Both the position numbers and the translations under genes were made by a program. The notes under the pieces are model-generated. The model searched no databases. It was not told the origin of the DNA and saw only the letters and a program-made list of their open reading frames with translations. A stretch of 64,000 nucleotides of DNA from Rostratula benghalensis. Lineage: Eukaryota; Chordata; Aves; Charadriiformes; Rostratulidae. The DNA is taken from contig VXAI01000015.1 in the NCBI GenBank assembly GCA_013399305.1, positions 6,136,182-6,200,181 on the forward strand, in the 5' to 3' direction. Below are positions 17,901 through 39,900 of this stretch, in pieces. How positions within the stretch are numbered: the stretch's first letter is position 1; each line of letters opens with the position of its first letter.

Positions 17901-18703
17901 AAATATCTATTTATTGTTGGAAACTGGGCAGTATTATGTCCTGCTATTACTGAGGCTGCATGTTGTTTTCCACCTGTCTCCACAGATTGGCACTAATCAA
18001 ATTGCTGTGTGTGCCAAGGCTCAGAATAAGCCATTTTATGTGGTAGCAGAAAGTTTCAAGTTTGTAAGACTTTTTCCTCTGAATCAGCAGGATGTCCCCG
18101 ATAAGTTTAAGGTAAGAGAAATTCAAATTACTTCTTAGCCAGCTAAGATGCACACTTAACATGTCCATGAAAACTTTTCATCTAAGCATGTCTTCATTTA
18201 TCTGTATCTCTACTGTAGCTTACTTTACATGATATGGAGCTGCTCCACGTTACAGTCACGTGTCAGACAGCCATAATTTGTCATAACACTTAACGTTGAG
18301 TTCCTACAGCAGTTCCTTTGGGGCACAGGAGCAGCTGAGGGCAAGAAACAGTTATATCAATACACTTCAGAACTACAAATCATACTTCATAAAGAAGATA
18401 AGCCAGCTGAGACCAAGGTGGCACCAGCCTATGTCGCGTTTTAAAGCAACTGACTTCCTTCAGTTTTACCACAAACATCTGCTTAAGACCCAGGAGTGGT
18501 TTTAACTTGCAGCTGTGTAATAACTAATGGTCTCTGCTTCCTTCTAGTACAAAGCAGACACTCTGAAAACAAGTCCGAATCTAACAGACGAGCATCCCTG
18601 GATTGACTACACATCCCCATCACTAATTACGTTACTGTTTACAGACCTGGGTGTGCTAACTCCATCAGCTGTCAGCGATGAACTTATTAAACTCTACCTG
18701 TAA
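14928..18703 (+). CDS. EIF2B1: Translation initiation factor eIF-2B subunit alpha
   Basis: Alpha (regulatory) subunit of eIF2B, the decameric exchange factor for eIF2; it senses phosphorylated eIF2-alpha in the integrated stress response. Exons: 14928-14940, 15019-15120, 15227-15363, 15444-15560, 16033-16145, 17074-17142, 17759-17834, 17986-18111, 18548-18703. They join to 302 residues (human 305; the shortfall lies before [11 protein letters not shown]). The helical N-terminal part ([19 protein letters not shown]) and the Rossmann-like C-terminal part ([25 protein letters not shown], then [17 protein letters not shown]) are typical of the eIF2B-alpha/beta/delta family. The protein ends with the conserved [12 protein letters not shown]. 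The intron after exon 5 uses a GC donor. Poly(A) signals AATAAA follow at 18919-18924 and 18962-18967. Confidence 0.97.
16146..17073 (+). other. GC-AG intron of EIF2B1
   Basis: Exon 5 ends GCAGG and the next bases are GCAAGTACT, a textbook GC donor (AG|GCAAGT). Reading joins in frame only when the intron starts at this GC: ...ESQPDQAG then [11 protein letters not shown]. Using the GT four bases downstream would shift the frame. The acceptor is TTTTTTTCAATAG at 17064-17073 or so. Confidence 0.85.
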
Positions 18704-19252
18704 CAGAGGACTTTGTGTACAGGGTGTATCATCTTCAGTGACAGGCACAGTTGTAAGAACTTGGAAGATGGTATGAGTTTTATGGAGGTGGTAAGGAGAT
18801 AACATTGTAAGGATTCATGTAATTATCAGCCTTTTTGAGTTTTTAAAGCAAAACATTACATGTAGGTGGACCATTGTTTAAAAAAATCCCAAACTTACTA
18901 CAGCTTCTAAAGCCCTAAAATAAATTATTTTAAAGATGAGTGGAGTATTTTGCTACTGGAAAATAAAATACTTTATGGTGTATTCAGAGTCATTCTGAGG
19001 TATGCTGTTACTTACTGATTTGTGGTACATACCTGAAAAAAAATCAATATTAAAAATTGCACAAGGCTGCTAACAGCAATCTGAGCTCCTCCCAGGCCAT
19101 GCTCCTAGCTGCAGGCTTGTTTGTATGTCTTTATGCTTGGTCTTTATAAGAATCCAGATTAGTTCTGTTCTCTGCATCATTATTTTGTTAAGAAAACACA
19201 GCTGTATTGAAATTGGCAGTATTTAATTGTAAAAGCACTGTTAGAATAACTG
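18704..19252. other. Convergent 3' ends of EIF2B1 and DDX55
   Basis: This 549-bp stretch holds the EIF2B1 3' UTR from the left (AATAAA at 18919-18924 and 18962-18967). From the right comes the short DDX55 3' UTR, with ATTAAA on the minus strand at 19227-19222, about 26 nt after the stop. The two probable transcript ends are only about 200 bp apart. No coding exon is seen. Confidence 0.65.
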
Positions 19253-26498
<7,246 letters not shown>

Positions 26499-26620
26499 CT
26501 TCGAGACGCGCCTCAGCCCGGCCCGGACGCTGCCACCCCCGCCCCGCCCCGCGGTCCGGCCTCGGTGGGGGCGGCCGGAAACAGGCGCCGCGGAACTTTG
26601 GTTCCGGCCCGTCCGTGGGA

Positions 26621-26885
26621 TAGAAGCAAAATATTCCTATTTTTATGGCAAGCGGCCTATCGTACTAAATACTTCTGGGGCTCACACAGAAGCGTTGTGA
26701 CACTCAACTGCCCACCCGTAGGTTTAAAATTGCCTGCAATTTCTTCTACCTGCTCCCAGAGTGGGATGGCATTTGGTTTAATTCCCGATAGCCTGAGGTA
26801 TTCATAAAAAAAGCTTTGTGCTGAGCTGTACTTCCTTATAGTATCAAAGAAAAAACAGAAATACAGAGTCACTTTTTTTTTTTAA
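26621..26885 (-). other. Gap between DDX55 promoter and TMED2 3' end, with an unexplained open frame
   Basis: A minus-strand frame at 26657-26872 stays open for 71 codons and has an ordinary protein-like composition (for example SGIKPNAIPLWEQVEEIAG). It is preceded by a pyrimidine-rich run and a possible acceptor near 26839. I do not recognise it. It sits between the probable TMED2 poly(A) site and the DDX55 promoter, so it could be an alternative last exon of a TMED2 read-through, a gene relic, or chance. Confidence 0.2.
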
Positions 26886-28249
26886 AGAATTTGTTTATTT
26901 ATCGAACCTGGGTCATATTTAGATTCACGAGCAATTTTTAAATGTACATCTTAGAATTCAATTTTAAGTGTTTTACACAAAAATATTGGCACACAACAGT
27001 CGCAATAAGGTGTTAACAGCCACCTTCCTGAAGAACTGCTGCAAGTGTTTGCCCAAGGTTGAAAAAACTTTACCTGGAACATGAAAACCTGTAACAAATT
27101 TTAAATTAATTGTACAAAACTGTTGTGTGTTACTTGTAGAGGCTCCCCCCTGGAAAAGACCCCACCCCCACCCCCAAAAATGATTACAACTAATATACAT
27201 CAGTCACAACATAATCCTGGCTCAGCACCCACATCAGACGCTTCTTTAATTTTTAAACCAATCATTAGATACCGAGGAAAGTAACTTTATACAAAAACAA
27301 ATCTACATGTGCCTGAAAAAAAAAAGGAAAACACACCAGTATTTAGCATTCTGCTAATTATGATCAGAAAATGGCAGAGACTGCCACTGAACTTAAATAG
27401 AAGGGCTGCATAGCATCACAATAAACCCCCAGAATCGTTAACCCTTTGGCATCAGGACTCCAGGTGTCCTGAACACTAACGCCTCCCGCAGCAGCGCCAG
27501 CAGTCCGAGCTTCGGACTTGCAGAAACCAAAGGGCCAACTGTTGTCTGCCAAGACACTGCACACCATCGGCTTCCATACAAAACCTGTCAACCACTATAA
27601 ACGATGAACATTCAGTCATGAGAGGAGAATACAATGCGTACTTCCGTATCAGCTATTTCATTTAAAAGATGTCATTAGGAGAGTTACTGAAGGCTTTCTT
27701 TTAAATAGCAACTAGGCAGGAACGCTAGCTCGGGAGTGGTCCGTTCTCTTCTATTCATTACCAGAATAAAGTTCCAATCGCTGCTCCTGGGCATTTTATA
27801 TAAATGAAGAAGGGACTGTTTCAATTTCCTAACACCTCCTGCAGGGGTAAGGATGTCAAAGATGCAAACAGTCGTGTTAGGGCCTTGTACCGTTTTCCCT
27901 AGATAGAACTGCAAGTACAAAAACGGGAGGGGGGGGGGGGAAGTTAGAAGAGACATCAAGGTTGCCTGTTACTACAGTGGAATTACAGCATTTGCAGCTC
28001 GCTTGGACCTTGCTCAGCATACAGACTAGGCAGATTTAAGTGAAAAGAAATTATGCCAATTAAGTGACAACAGTTCAGCACAGCTTTTGCTACAGAAGAT
28101 ATATAAAAACAATCAATTTTTAACTAGGAAGGAACATAAGCAAATAAGTTTTACAGCTCAGTAAAGAGGGTTCAGAAACTAATTGACTTTTTTTGTGACC
28201 AGGATGTTTGGTAGACAGTGAACTGAAATCCGCGACCAGAAAAGTACTC
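26886..28249 (-). other. TMED2: TMED2 3' untranslated region
   Basis: Sequence downstream of the TMED2 stop codon. An AATAAA signal on the minus strand at 26899-26894 would give a 3' UTR of about 1.35 kb. A G-run at about 27929-27940 (C-run on the mRNA strand) followed by TTTTTGTACTTGCAG could act as a splice acceptor at 27909 or so. Two open minus-strand frames (27364-27591 and 27684-27959) have no recognisable family; I treat them as UTR. Confidence 0.55.
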
Positions 28250-33516
<5,267 letters not shown>

Positions 33517-33960
33517 GGCGGAGCCCAGCGGGAGGGGGCACCGAGCGGCGGGCCAGCAGGAAAAGGGGAGGGGGGACTTCCGGCTCGAGCCACGCCCCTT
33601 CCGGGGCACGGGGCCGCAGCTCATAGGCCGGCGCGGCCCCAGTGCCACGTACGGCCCGTGCTACGGTGGCCATTGAGGGACCGGTGGGAAAGGGCCTGCC
33701 TGAACTCGAAGGACAGGGACGGCGCGGCGCAGGAGGCGGGGCCCCCTTCTGAGGAGGAGCCAATGAGAACGGAGCAGAAGCAGAGCGGCGGCGGAAAGGA
33801 GCCAATTGGAGCGAGGCGGGGAGAGCTGGCCCGTCAGACAGAGCCGCGCGCGGAAGGGGATTGGGTGGGCAGCGGAGAGGGCGTGGTCTGGCAGCGGAGA
33901 GGGCGTGGTCTGGCAGCGAGGGGAGAGGCGGCGGGAGGTGCCTGAGGCGATTTAGGCGGG

Positions 33961-34391
33961 AAGGAGGGAGGGCGGTTTTCTCGCACCGTGACCAAGTTGC
34001 TGCTGAAGCCCAGGAAACCCAAATTTGCCATAGCAAAGTAGAGATCGGGGGGGCGCCTAATGATCAAGGAAGTAACGGGGAAGCCCAGCATGAGGGCTGT
34101 TCCTTGCACGTAAGAAAACACAGGGCATAGGGCAGGTCTCTGCATCGCCAAGACGGGCTGTGCATGGAAAGACATTCCTTGGGTGGCCGTGCTTAAATGC
34201 TGTTTTTTTATTAAAAAAGTCCAGTCAGAAATACAGGTCAGGCTTGATCATAAGGAAGTATGTTTTCATGACTAGCTGCTTTAATGATCTGCAGAAGATT
34301 TAAAGGCTAAAGCACAATCTGGTTTTCCAGTGAAGTGTTTATGAATTTGGGTTTGCCAAGTAAACGCCCATTATTGTACTTTTGATAATAC
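33961..34391. other. Intergenic, downstream of the candidate gene
   Basis: Apart from the AATAAA on the minus strand at 34212-34207 I see nothing firm. Short open frames exist on both strands (for example plus 33861-34130) but none shows a known family, splice context or strong start. Confidence 0.4.
34207..34212 (-). terminator. Poly(A) signal downstream of the candidate gene
   Basis: TTTATT on the plus strand (AATAAA on the minus strand), 180 nt after the stop codon of the candidate gene at 34392. TMED2, the next gene on this strand, starts 690 bp further on, so the signal does not obviously belong to a known gene. Confidence 0.4.
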
Positions 34392-35237
34392 TCAGAGGTT
34401 GTGTTTGTCTTCAGCTGTGTGACAGATGTAATCCAAATACTTGATCTGTGTACTTAAATTCTGCTCATCTCGCTCAAGCTGCCGGTTTTGAGCAGGCAGA
34501 GCCAGCCACGCCAGTGCGGGCTCGGGGTATGGACACCTGAGGAAGGGAAAGCTTTCAGCAAGAGAAGCAGGAACCTGAGGAGCTGCAGGTCACGTTCCTG
34601 GCAGGATGAGAGACCTCTCCTGATGACTCACTGAAATCTTCCATTGTTTCCAATGATTTTTGGATCAAGACAATATCGAATCTACTGCTTTCTAAAGCAT
34701 AAACTGCTGTGCTGATTTTTTTTGGTCTTGCCACTGGCATGTTCTCTAAATTTTTTTTTTCCCTCTACGTGCATTTGTACATGACAGTGGTAACTCTTAA
34801 TACTGAATTCTGGCAGCGTGAACACGTTCCTCACCTCTAATCTGGACAAAATGGTGATTTCACAGCATATCTGTTCCCCTGAGGTACCGCAGAGTGCTCT
34901 CCAAATGTTCTGCTCCCCCTTCTCCTGCTTTCACAACCGGCCTGTGCCAGGAAAGGATGACTTACACCATTACTCGTCCTCATGCTCCTTCTGCAACTTT
35001 GTGCAATATCCTGCGGTGTTCAGTTTTGGCCATACATTTCATGAAGATGTGTTTTCACATGATACCATCAATTGTTATTAGAAGTTTAGGCAACTGAATG
35101 TCCAACTGAGATGTTTGCAGTGTTTTGTTGCCATCCCTCCCACCCAGCACCCAGCTGGGTGAAGACGAGTGCCCGGGGCAGGTACAAGGAAACTTGAAAT
35201 TTTGTAAGTGGTGACAGAGTATTGCAGGAAAAAGTTT
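34392..35237 (-). CDS. Candidate unrecognised gene, four 3' coding exons
   Basis: I do not recognise this protein. Four exon-like segments on the minus strand join in phase: 35066-35237 (57 codons plus one base; ...QLDIQLPKLLITID), 34835-34878 (EQICCEITILSRLE), 34632-34681 (IRYCLDPKIIGNNGRFQ) and 34392-34536 (CPYPEPALAWLALPAQNRQL ... QIKYLDYICHTAEDKHNL, stop). All joins are GT-AG, with introns of 187, 153 and 95 nt. The last acceptor has a strong pyrimidine tract (CTTTCCCTTCCTCAG). An AATAAA follows the stop at 34212-34207. The 137-codon product (stop included) ends in a charged, possibly coiled segment. Further in-phase pieces may lie at 35478-35540 (VVTVDFKMFFSRSLLR) and near 35330-35389. 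The 5' end is not resolved. Exon choice was made by eye among alternatives, so a chance assembly or a decayed gene remains possible. Confidence 0.35.
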
Positions 35238-35540
35238 CTGAGCATCACCGTGTTGTATTTTACATTATTCCAGCGAATTAGTGCTGTAGTCACATCGGTC
35301 ACTCTTGCAACTCATTTTATTTCCCCTGACCAGTCCCAGTTGTTTGACATTATTCATAGTATCTTGGTCAAAAATATAGCGTGATATTTCTACGCCGTGT
35401 ACAGCAAGTGGCCAGATGGGGACCTAAAATAATTTCAGGGCACATCTATTTTATCTCTGAAGACTCATCCAGAACACCTCTTAACAAAGACCGTGAGAAG
35501 AACATTTTAAAGTCCACAGTCACAACTGAAGGCGAAAATA

Positions 35541-36050
35541 CTGAAAAATTTAACCAGCGAAATTACATTTTGGTTTTAGCTTGAATTCCTCCGTAAGCAA
35601 ATCTGTGCCAGCAAACTACCGGCACACATAAAATCTCCGCAGATGCTCTGAGCGTGTGTCTGCTCCCTCGCTCTGCTATTGCAGACGGAGGGCTTGCAAC
35701 CCCTGACGCCAGGCCAGTGCTCTCGGAGACCCTGGATGCCCCGCAGAAGGACTTCTTCCCCCTGTCGTGTTTGCCTGCAGCCATCTGCTAGCTTTCCTCC
35801 TCTCTCGGAGCAGGAGAACACCTTTCCCCTTCCTTAGCCTTCCTCCCCTCCTGGAGCAGAAGAACACCTTTTCCCCTCCTGTCCCGGTACCGTACAAGCC
35901 AGCTTTGGACACGGGCGCTGCTCTCCCTCACAGACACACACCGATGTGGCTCTGCCACCGCTGCGAACCCGCTTCGGTGCTGGGTTCCATCAGCGTGGGA
36001 TCCCGCATCCCCAACGCGCCTGGGTGTGACTTCTGACCCCTCGGACATGA
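35541..36050. other. Intergenic with a 45-bp tandem duplication
   Basis: Two diverged copies of a roughly 45-bp unit lie head to tail at about 35792-35836 and 35837-35881 (shared core GGAGCAGRAGAACACCTTT). Minus-strand open frames run through the area but no exon was supported. Confidence 0.45.
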
Positions 36051-36960
36051 CGTTGTCACCCTGGGGGGACGACGCCTTGGGTCGATACCAGGAGGAATCC
36101 GGCTGCTGAAGCGACTCAGCGCAACACCTACCCACCCCCCGCCTCGGGTGCGGCTTCTCCCCGGGATCGCGCACGGAGAGCCCGGCAGAGACTCATCCCG
36201 AGTCCTCCCGAGAAACCGGCGGGGCCGGGGCCGAGCCGCACCGCCCGCAGCGCGGCAGGGCATGCGCGGGGCCTCCCCCGGCCCTCCCGCCGCCGCCTCT
36301 CCCCCCTCCCGCCGCCCGGCCAAGTTTAAACACCCCCCCAGCCGAGCCAGCCCGAGTCGGCGGGAGTTACGTGTGGCCGGTCTGAGGAGAGCGCAGCGGG
36401 AGGAGGGTGTGGGCTACCGGGGGAAGGGGTGGGCTACCGGGGGAGGAAGGGGCGCCCCGTGCGGAGAGCGCCCCGCCGCCGCCTATGAGGGCGCCGCGGG
36501 GCCGGGTGAGCCATGGACGGCGGCGGCGGCGGGGCGCCGCCCGCCCTGGAGAAGAACGCGGCGGAGCTGACGGTGATGGACGTCTACGATATCGCTTCGG
36601 CCGTGGGGCAGGAGTTTGAGCGGGTGATCGATCAGCACGGCTGCGAGGCCATCGCCCGCCTCATGCCCAAGGTGGTGCGGGTGCTGGAGATCCTGGAGGT
36701 GCTGGTGAGCCGCAACCACATCAACCCCGAGATGGAGGAGCTACGCCTGGAGCTCGACCGCCTGCGCCTGGAGAGGATGGACCGCATCGAGAAGGAGCGG
36801 AAACACCAGAAGGTGCGGGCGGTGGGGGCCGAGGGGGACGCAGCCGGCCGGGGGCACAGCCGGGCACCGGCCCCGCAGCCGCTGGCGAAAACAAAGCGGG
36901 AGGCCGGGTACGGGGCCGGTGGGTACGGCCGGGGCAGGCTCACGGGCTCTGCGTGGATGC
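36051..36960 (+). promoter_or_regulatory. CpG-island promoter of RILPL1
   Basis: Strong CpG island ending in RILPL1 exon 1. Immediately upstream of the start codon is an imperfect tandem duplication of GTGGGCTACCGGGGG (36409-36451). No TATA box is seen. The minus-strand candidate gene at 34392-35237 could also start from this island, but no first exon for it was found. Confidence 0.65.
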
Positions 36961-39900
36961 TGCCTTAGCGTGGCTGAGGGTTTGGGCGTGTTGTTGTGAT
37001 TGGTGTTTTTTTCCTTCCCTCCTGGAAGTTTCCTTTCTCCTTCCCTTTCTCCACCCCTTCCCCAGTCACTGCGTTTCCTTTCCCTCCTGTCTCCCCGATA
37101 GGACTCTTGCTCCATCCCCTCTCCCGAGGAAGGGATAGTGCTGCTTCCTGCTGGGCCAGGAAAGGTCACTGACAATAATACACTTCTCTCCAGAGCTGCG
37201 AGTGGTCTAGCAGTCTGGTCTTCCCAGTGCGCTCACTGGGTAGGCAAGTCATAGGAGAGAAATGGAGGACTAAGTGGTTTCAGAGCAGAGTTAGAGCTGA
37301 GTAGTAGGGAGGAGCACTCTCCCAGATTCCTGCTCCATCCTGATGGTAAGATGCTGTCCCTTGCCTTGATCTGGGGTGGTCATAGTGTTCCCTGATGCTA
37401 CTCCCATGAAAGCCCAAGGTAGAGATCATTTCCCATATCCTGTTACCTTCATGGGGCAGGACAGCACAAACTGCTCCATTTACTGCAGTGGAAGGGGCAG
37501 ATTTAAACCATCCAGGTAATGCATTTAAATAAATGGTTCTTCTAGTCAGTGACAGTGCTAAATCATCACTGCTGCCTCATGCCATTCCCACTCACACACA
37601 CAGAATCAGAATGAAGAGGAGACCGGGAATTTCTGGAAGAGAGACCCCAAACTTCAAGAGCTAGCTTTTAATTTAAATAAATTCAAGTTTTATGTTTTGG
37701 AAAGAGTCAGCTAGGGGACTTTTGCTTCACATATGAAAAGTCCAGGGTAATTCCTGCAACATTTTGCAGAGGAAGTCTCAGGGCAGTGTTGAGATGGATG
37801 GTAGAAGATCTTTAATGTATAAAGCCCTGTTAAGTCTCCTGAATGTGAAGTAAAAGCATCTAGAGAAACATGGGCAAAACCTGTGCCTTTGGCCTTCTTG
37901 AACAGATCTAGCTTTGAGGCAAGTGGATGGTCTGTTGTATTGGTCCCAGACTGTGTCTGGGCTCTCTGATAGAATTAGCTCTTCCTGAGCCCTTGCTGCC
38001 AAGAAGGTGTTTCTTGAGGACACGTCACCTCTGGGTAGAGCTGCCGTAAGTCAGAGCTCTCCCCATTGATTGCAGAGCGACCACTGTGTGGCCACTCAGC
38101 AGTAATGCTTTAGCTCAGATATTTACAGAATGGTGCATGGTGAAGTGGAAACTGGACTGGGCCCAGTAGCAACACCCAGTAATTGTTGTACAAGTTGATG
38201 TTCTATGTAGATGCTTCTGAAGTTCATAGATGTGTTAAAAAGTTTCCTCAATGCCTCGACTGCATGGCACTGTACCTGACGGATGTCAACGATACCCCGT
38301 CAGTTAACCATCTCCACTCTGCCAGCCTCTCTCATAGTCACGACATGGCTCACGGAGTGTTCAGACAAAACTTTCATGGCAATACATTTTTAACAGGGAA
38401 AATAAGATACATGATACATACATACCTTTTTTAGTGAAGTTGATTCCTAGTAGAACAGTAGTGTCACATCCATCTGTGTTCCAGTGTGAGGGTTTGAAGA
38501 TTTAACTCTTTCACAGGGCAGGTACCAGCAAGCAGAAAACTCCAGAGACTGAAGCATAGTTATGACCCAAAAAACAACCCAGACAAGCTTTTAGTGTTCC
38601 TTGCCAACATAAGTTTATGAGATTTTAGAACTTAAAAATCTGTTTTGCCTATAAACCTGGGTTAGCACCACCTCGAGGTTCCTGAGCTGGTTGGCACCTA
38701 CTGGCCCATTGATCTGCCTGCTCTGTCTGAAGCTTCTACTAATGAGGGTTCAGGCATTAATTTCTGCTCCAATTCATTGGGCTCTTCAATAGCAATAAAT
38801 AAGAAAGTTTGCTTAGGCCAACCCTAATATAGTTGTGTGTTTACAGAGCAGCCACGCATAAATGATAGAAGTTGAGAGAGTTTGGGGTTTGTGTCCCCTA
38901 TTTTTGTTTTTATCGTCATGATGAGAATGGATGGATGTGCTGTTTTATTATCTAAACTAGGTCAGCATGTTATTTTAGCTACAGAGTTGTAATATGCAGC
39001 ACCACTGTAAATAGTCTAGGCATTTGGCAACATAAAGTTTCCTTACAGATTTGCTTTTCTCTTACGATAAAGATTTTCAAGTAAAATAGAGATGATTAAT
39101 GAAATTTTCTTTACTCAATAATTAAGTCTGCATAGCTTACAATGCCTGTATGTTACTTATAACCTATTTGTCAGAGTGTTTTCTGCAAAGCTTTTGGGAA
39201 GCTTTATAAAATGACAGCAATGCAGTAATAAATGCTGGAATAAAATGGCATTTGGACCCGAGAGTCAATAGGAACACGATTTCCCATTATCAGAGCATAC
39301 AGTCAAAGCAGAAAGCTATCCTTTAATCTCTCAGCAAAGCTTATTTTAGCCTCGAGCTGTGCTTGGTGGGGTTGTTGTCTGAATGTGTTTTGTTGTTAGG
39401 TAGGGAAGGGGCCTGCTGGATGAATGCAAAAGTCAGCAAGTGACTCAGCCTGGCTCCAGGGATTTGCATGCAGCTTTTTCTGTTTGAAGCACATACGTGA
39501 AAATGGAGCAGAGAATGCCCCCCACTGCAGAAATATGATTTATGGCAAAGGCTTTTGGAACAAGCGAAGCTCTAAATATGACTGGTTTTTGGGGTGGTTT
39601 TTTTTTTTTTTCTTTTTTTTTTTTTCTTTGAGGACCTTATACTTTTTGTCCTAATTTGACCTTTATGGGGATTGGTGACAGCTGCTCTTGACACACAGTG
39701 TCCTGACAAATGGGAGTTGTTTTGGCTGGTGTCACTGCTGCTGACATAGATGCCGCTCGCGGTATTCCATATACAACAATCTACATAAGAAGCAGCACAG
39801 TTCTGTCTTGTGTTTACCATGTGGATTGGGAGCTCGGGGTTTGCTGCACAGAATTATGTGTTTATTATTTTAGACTGGTGTTACATAGCAAAAATTTAGA

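Noticed and set aside
27364..27959. Two protein-like minus-strand frames in the TMED2 3' UTR, one behind a strong acceptor-like tract
   Set aside because: They lie within the TMED2 mRNA past its stop, start at poor sites and match no family I know. A 3' UTR intron is possible but not shown.
33517..33624. Upstream in-frame ATG of TMED2 at 33624
   Set aside because: It would add 36 residues in front of a good signal peptide; the family starts directly at the signal peptide.
35541..35602. A further upstream exon (35567-35602, LLTEEFKLKPK) of the candidate gene
   Set aside because: Phase fits, but the intron to the next segment would be only 26 nt, too short for vertebrate splicing.
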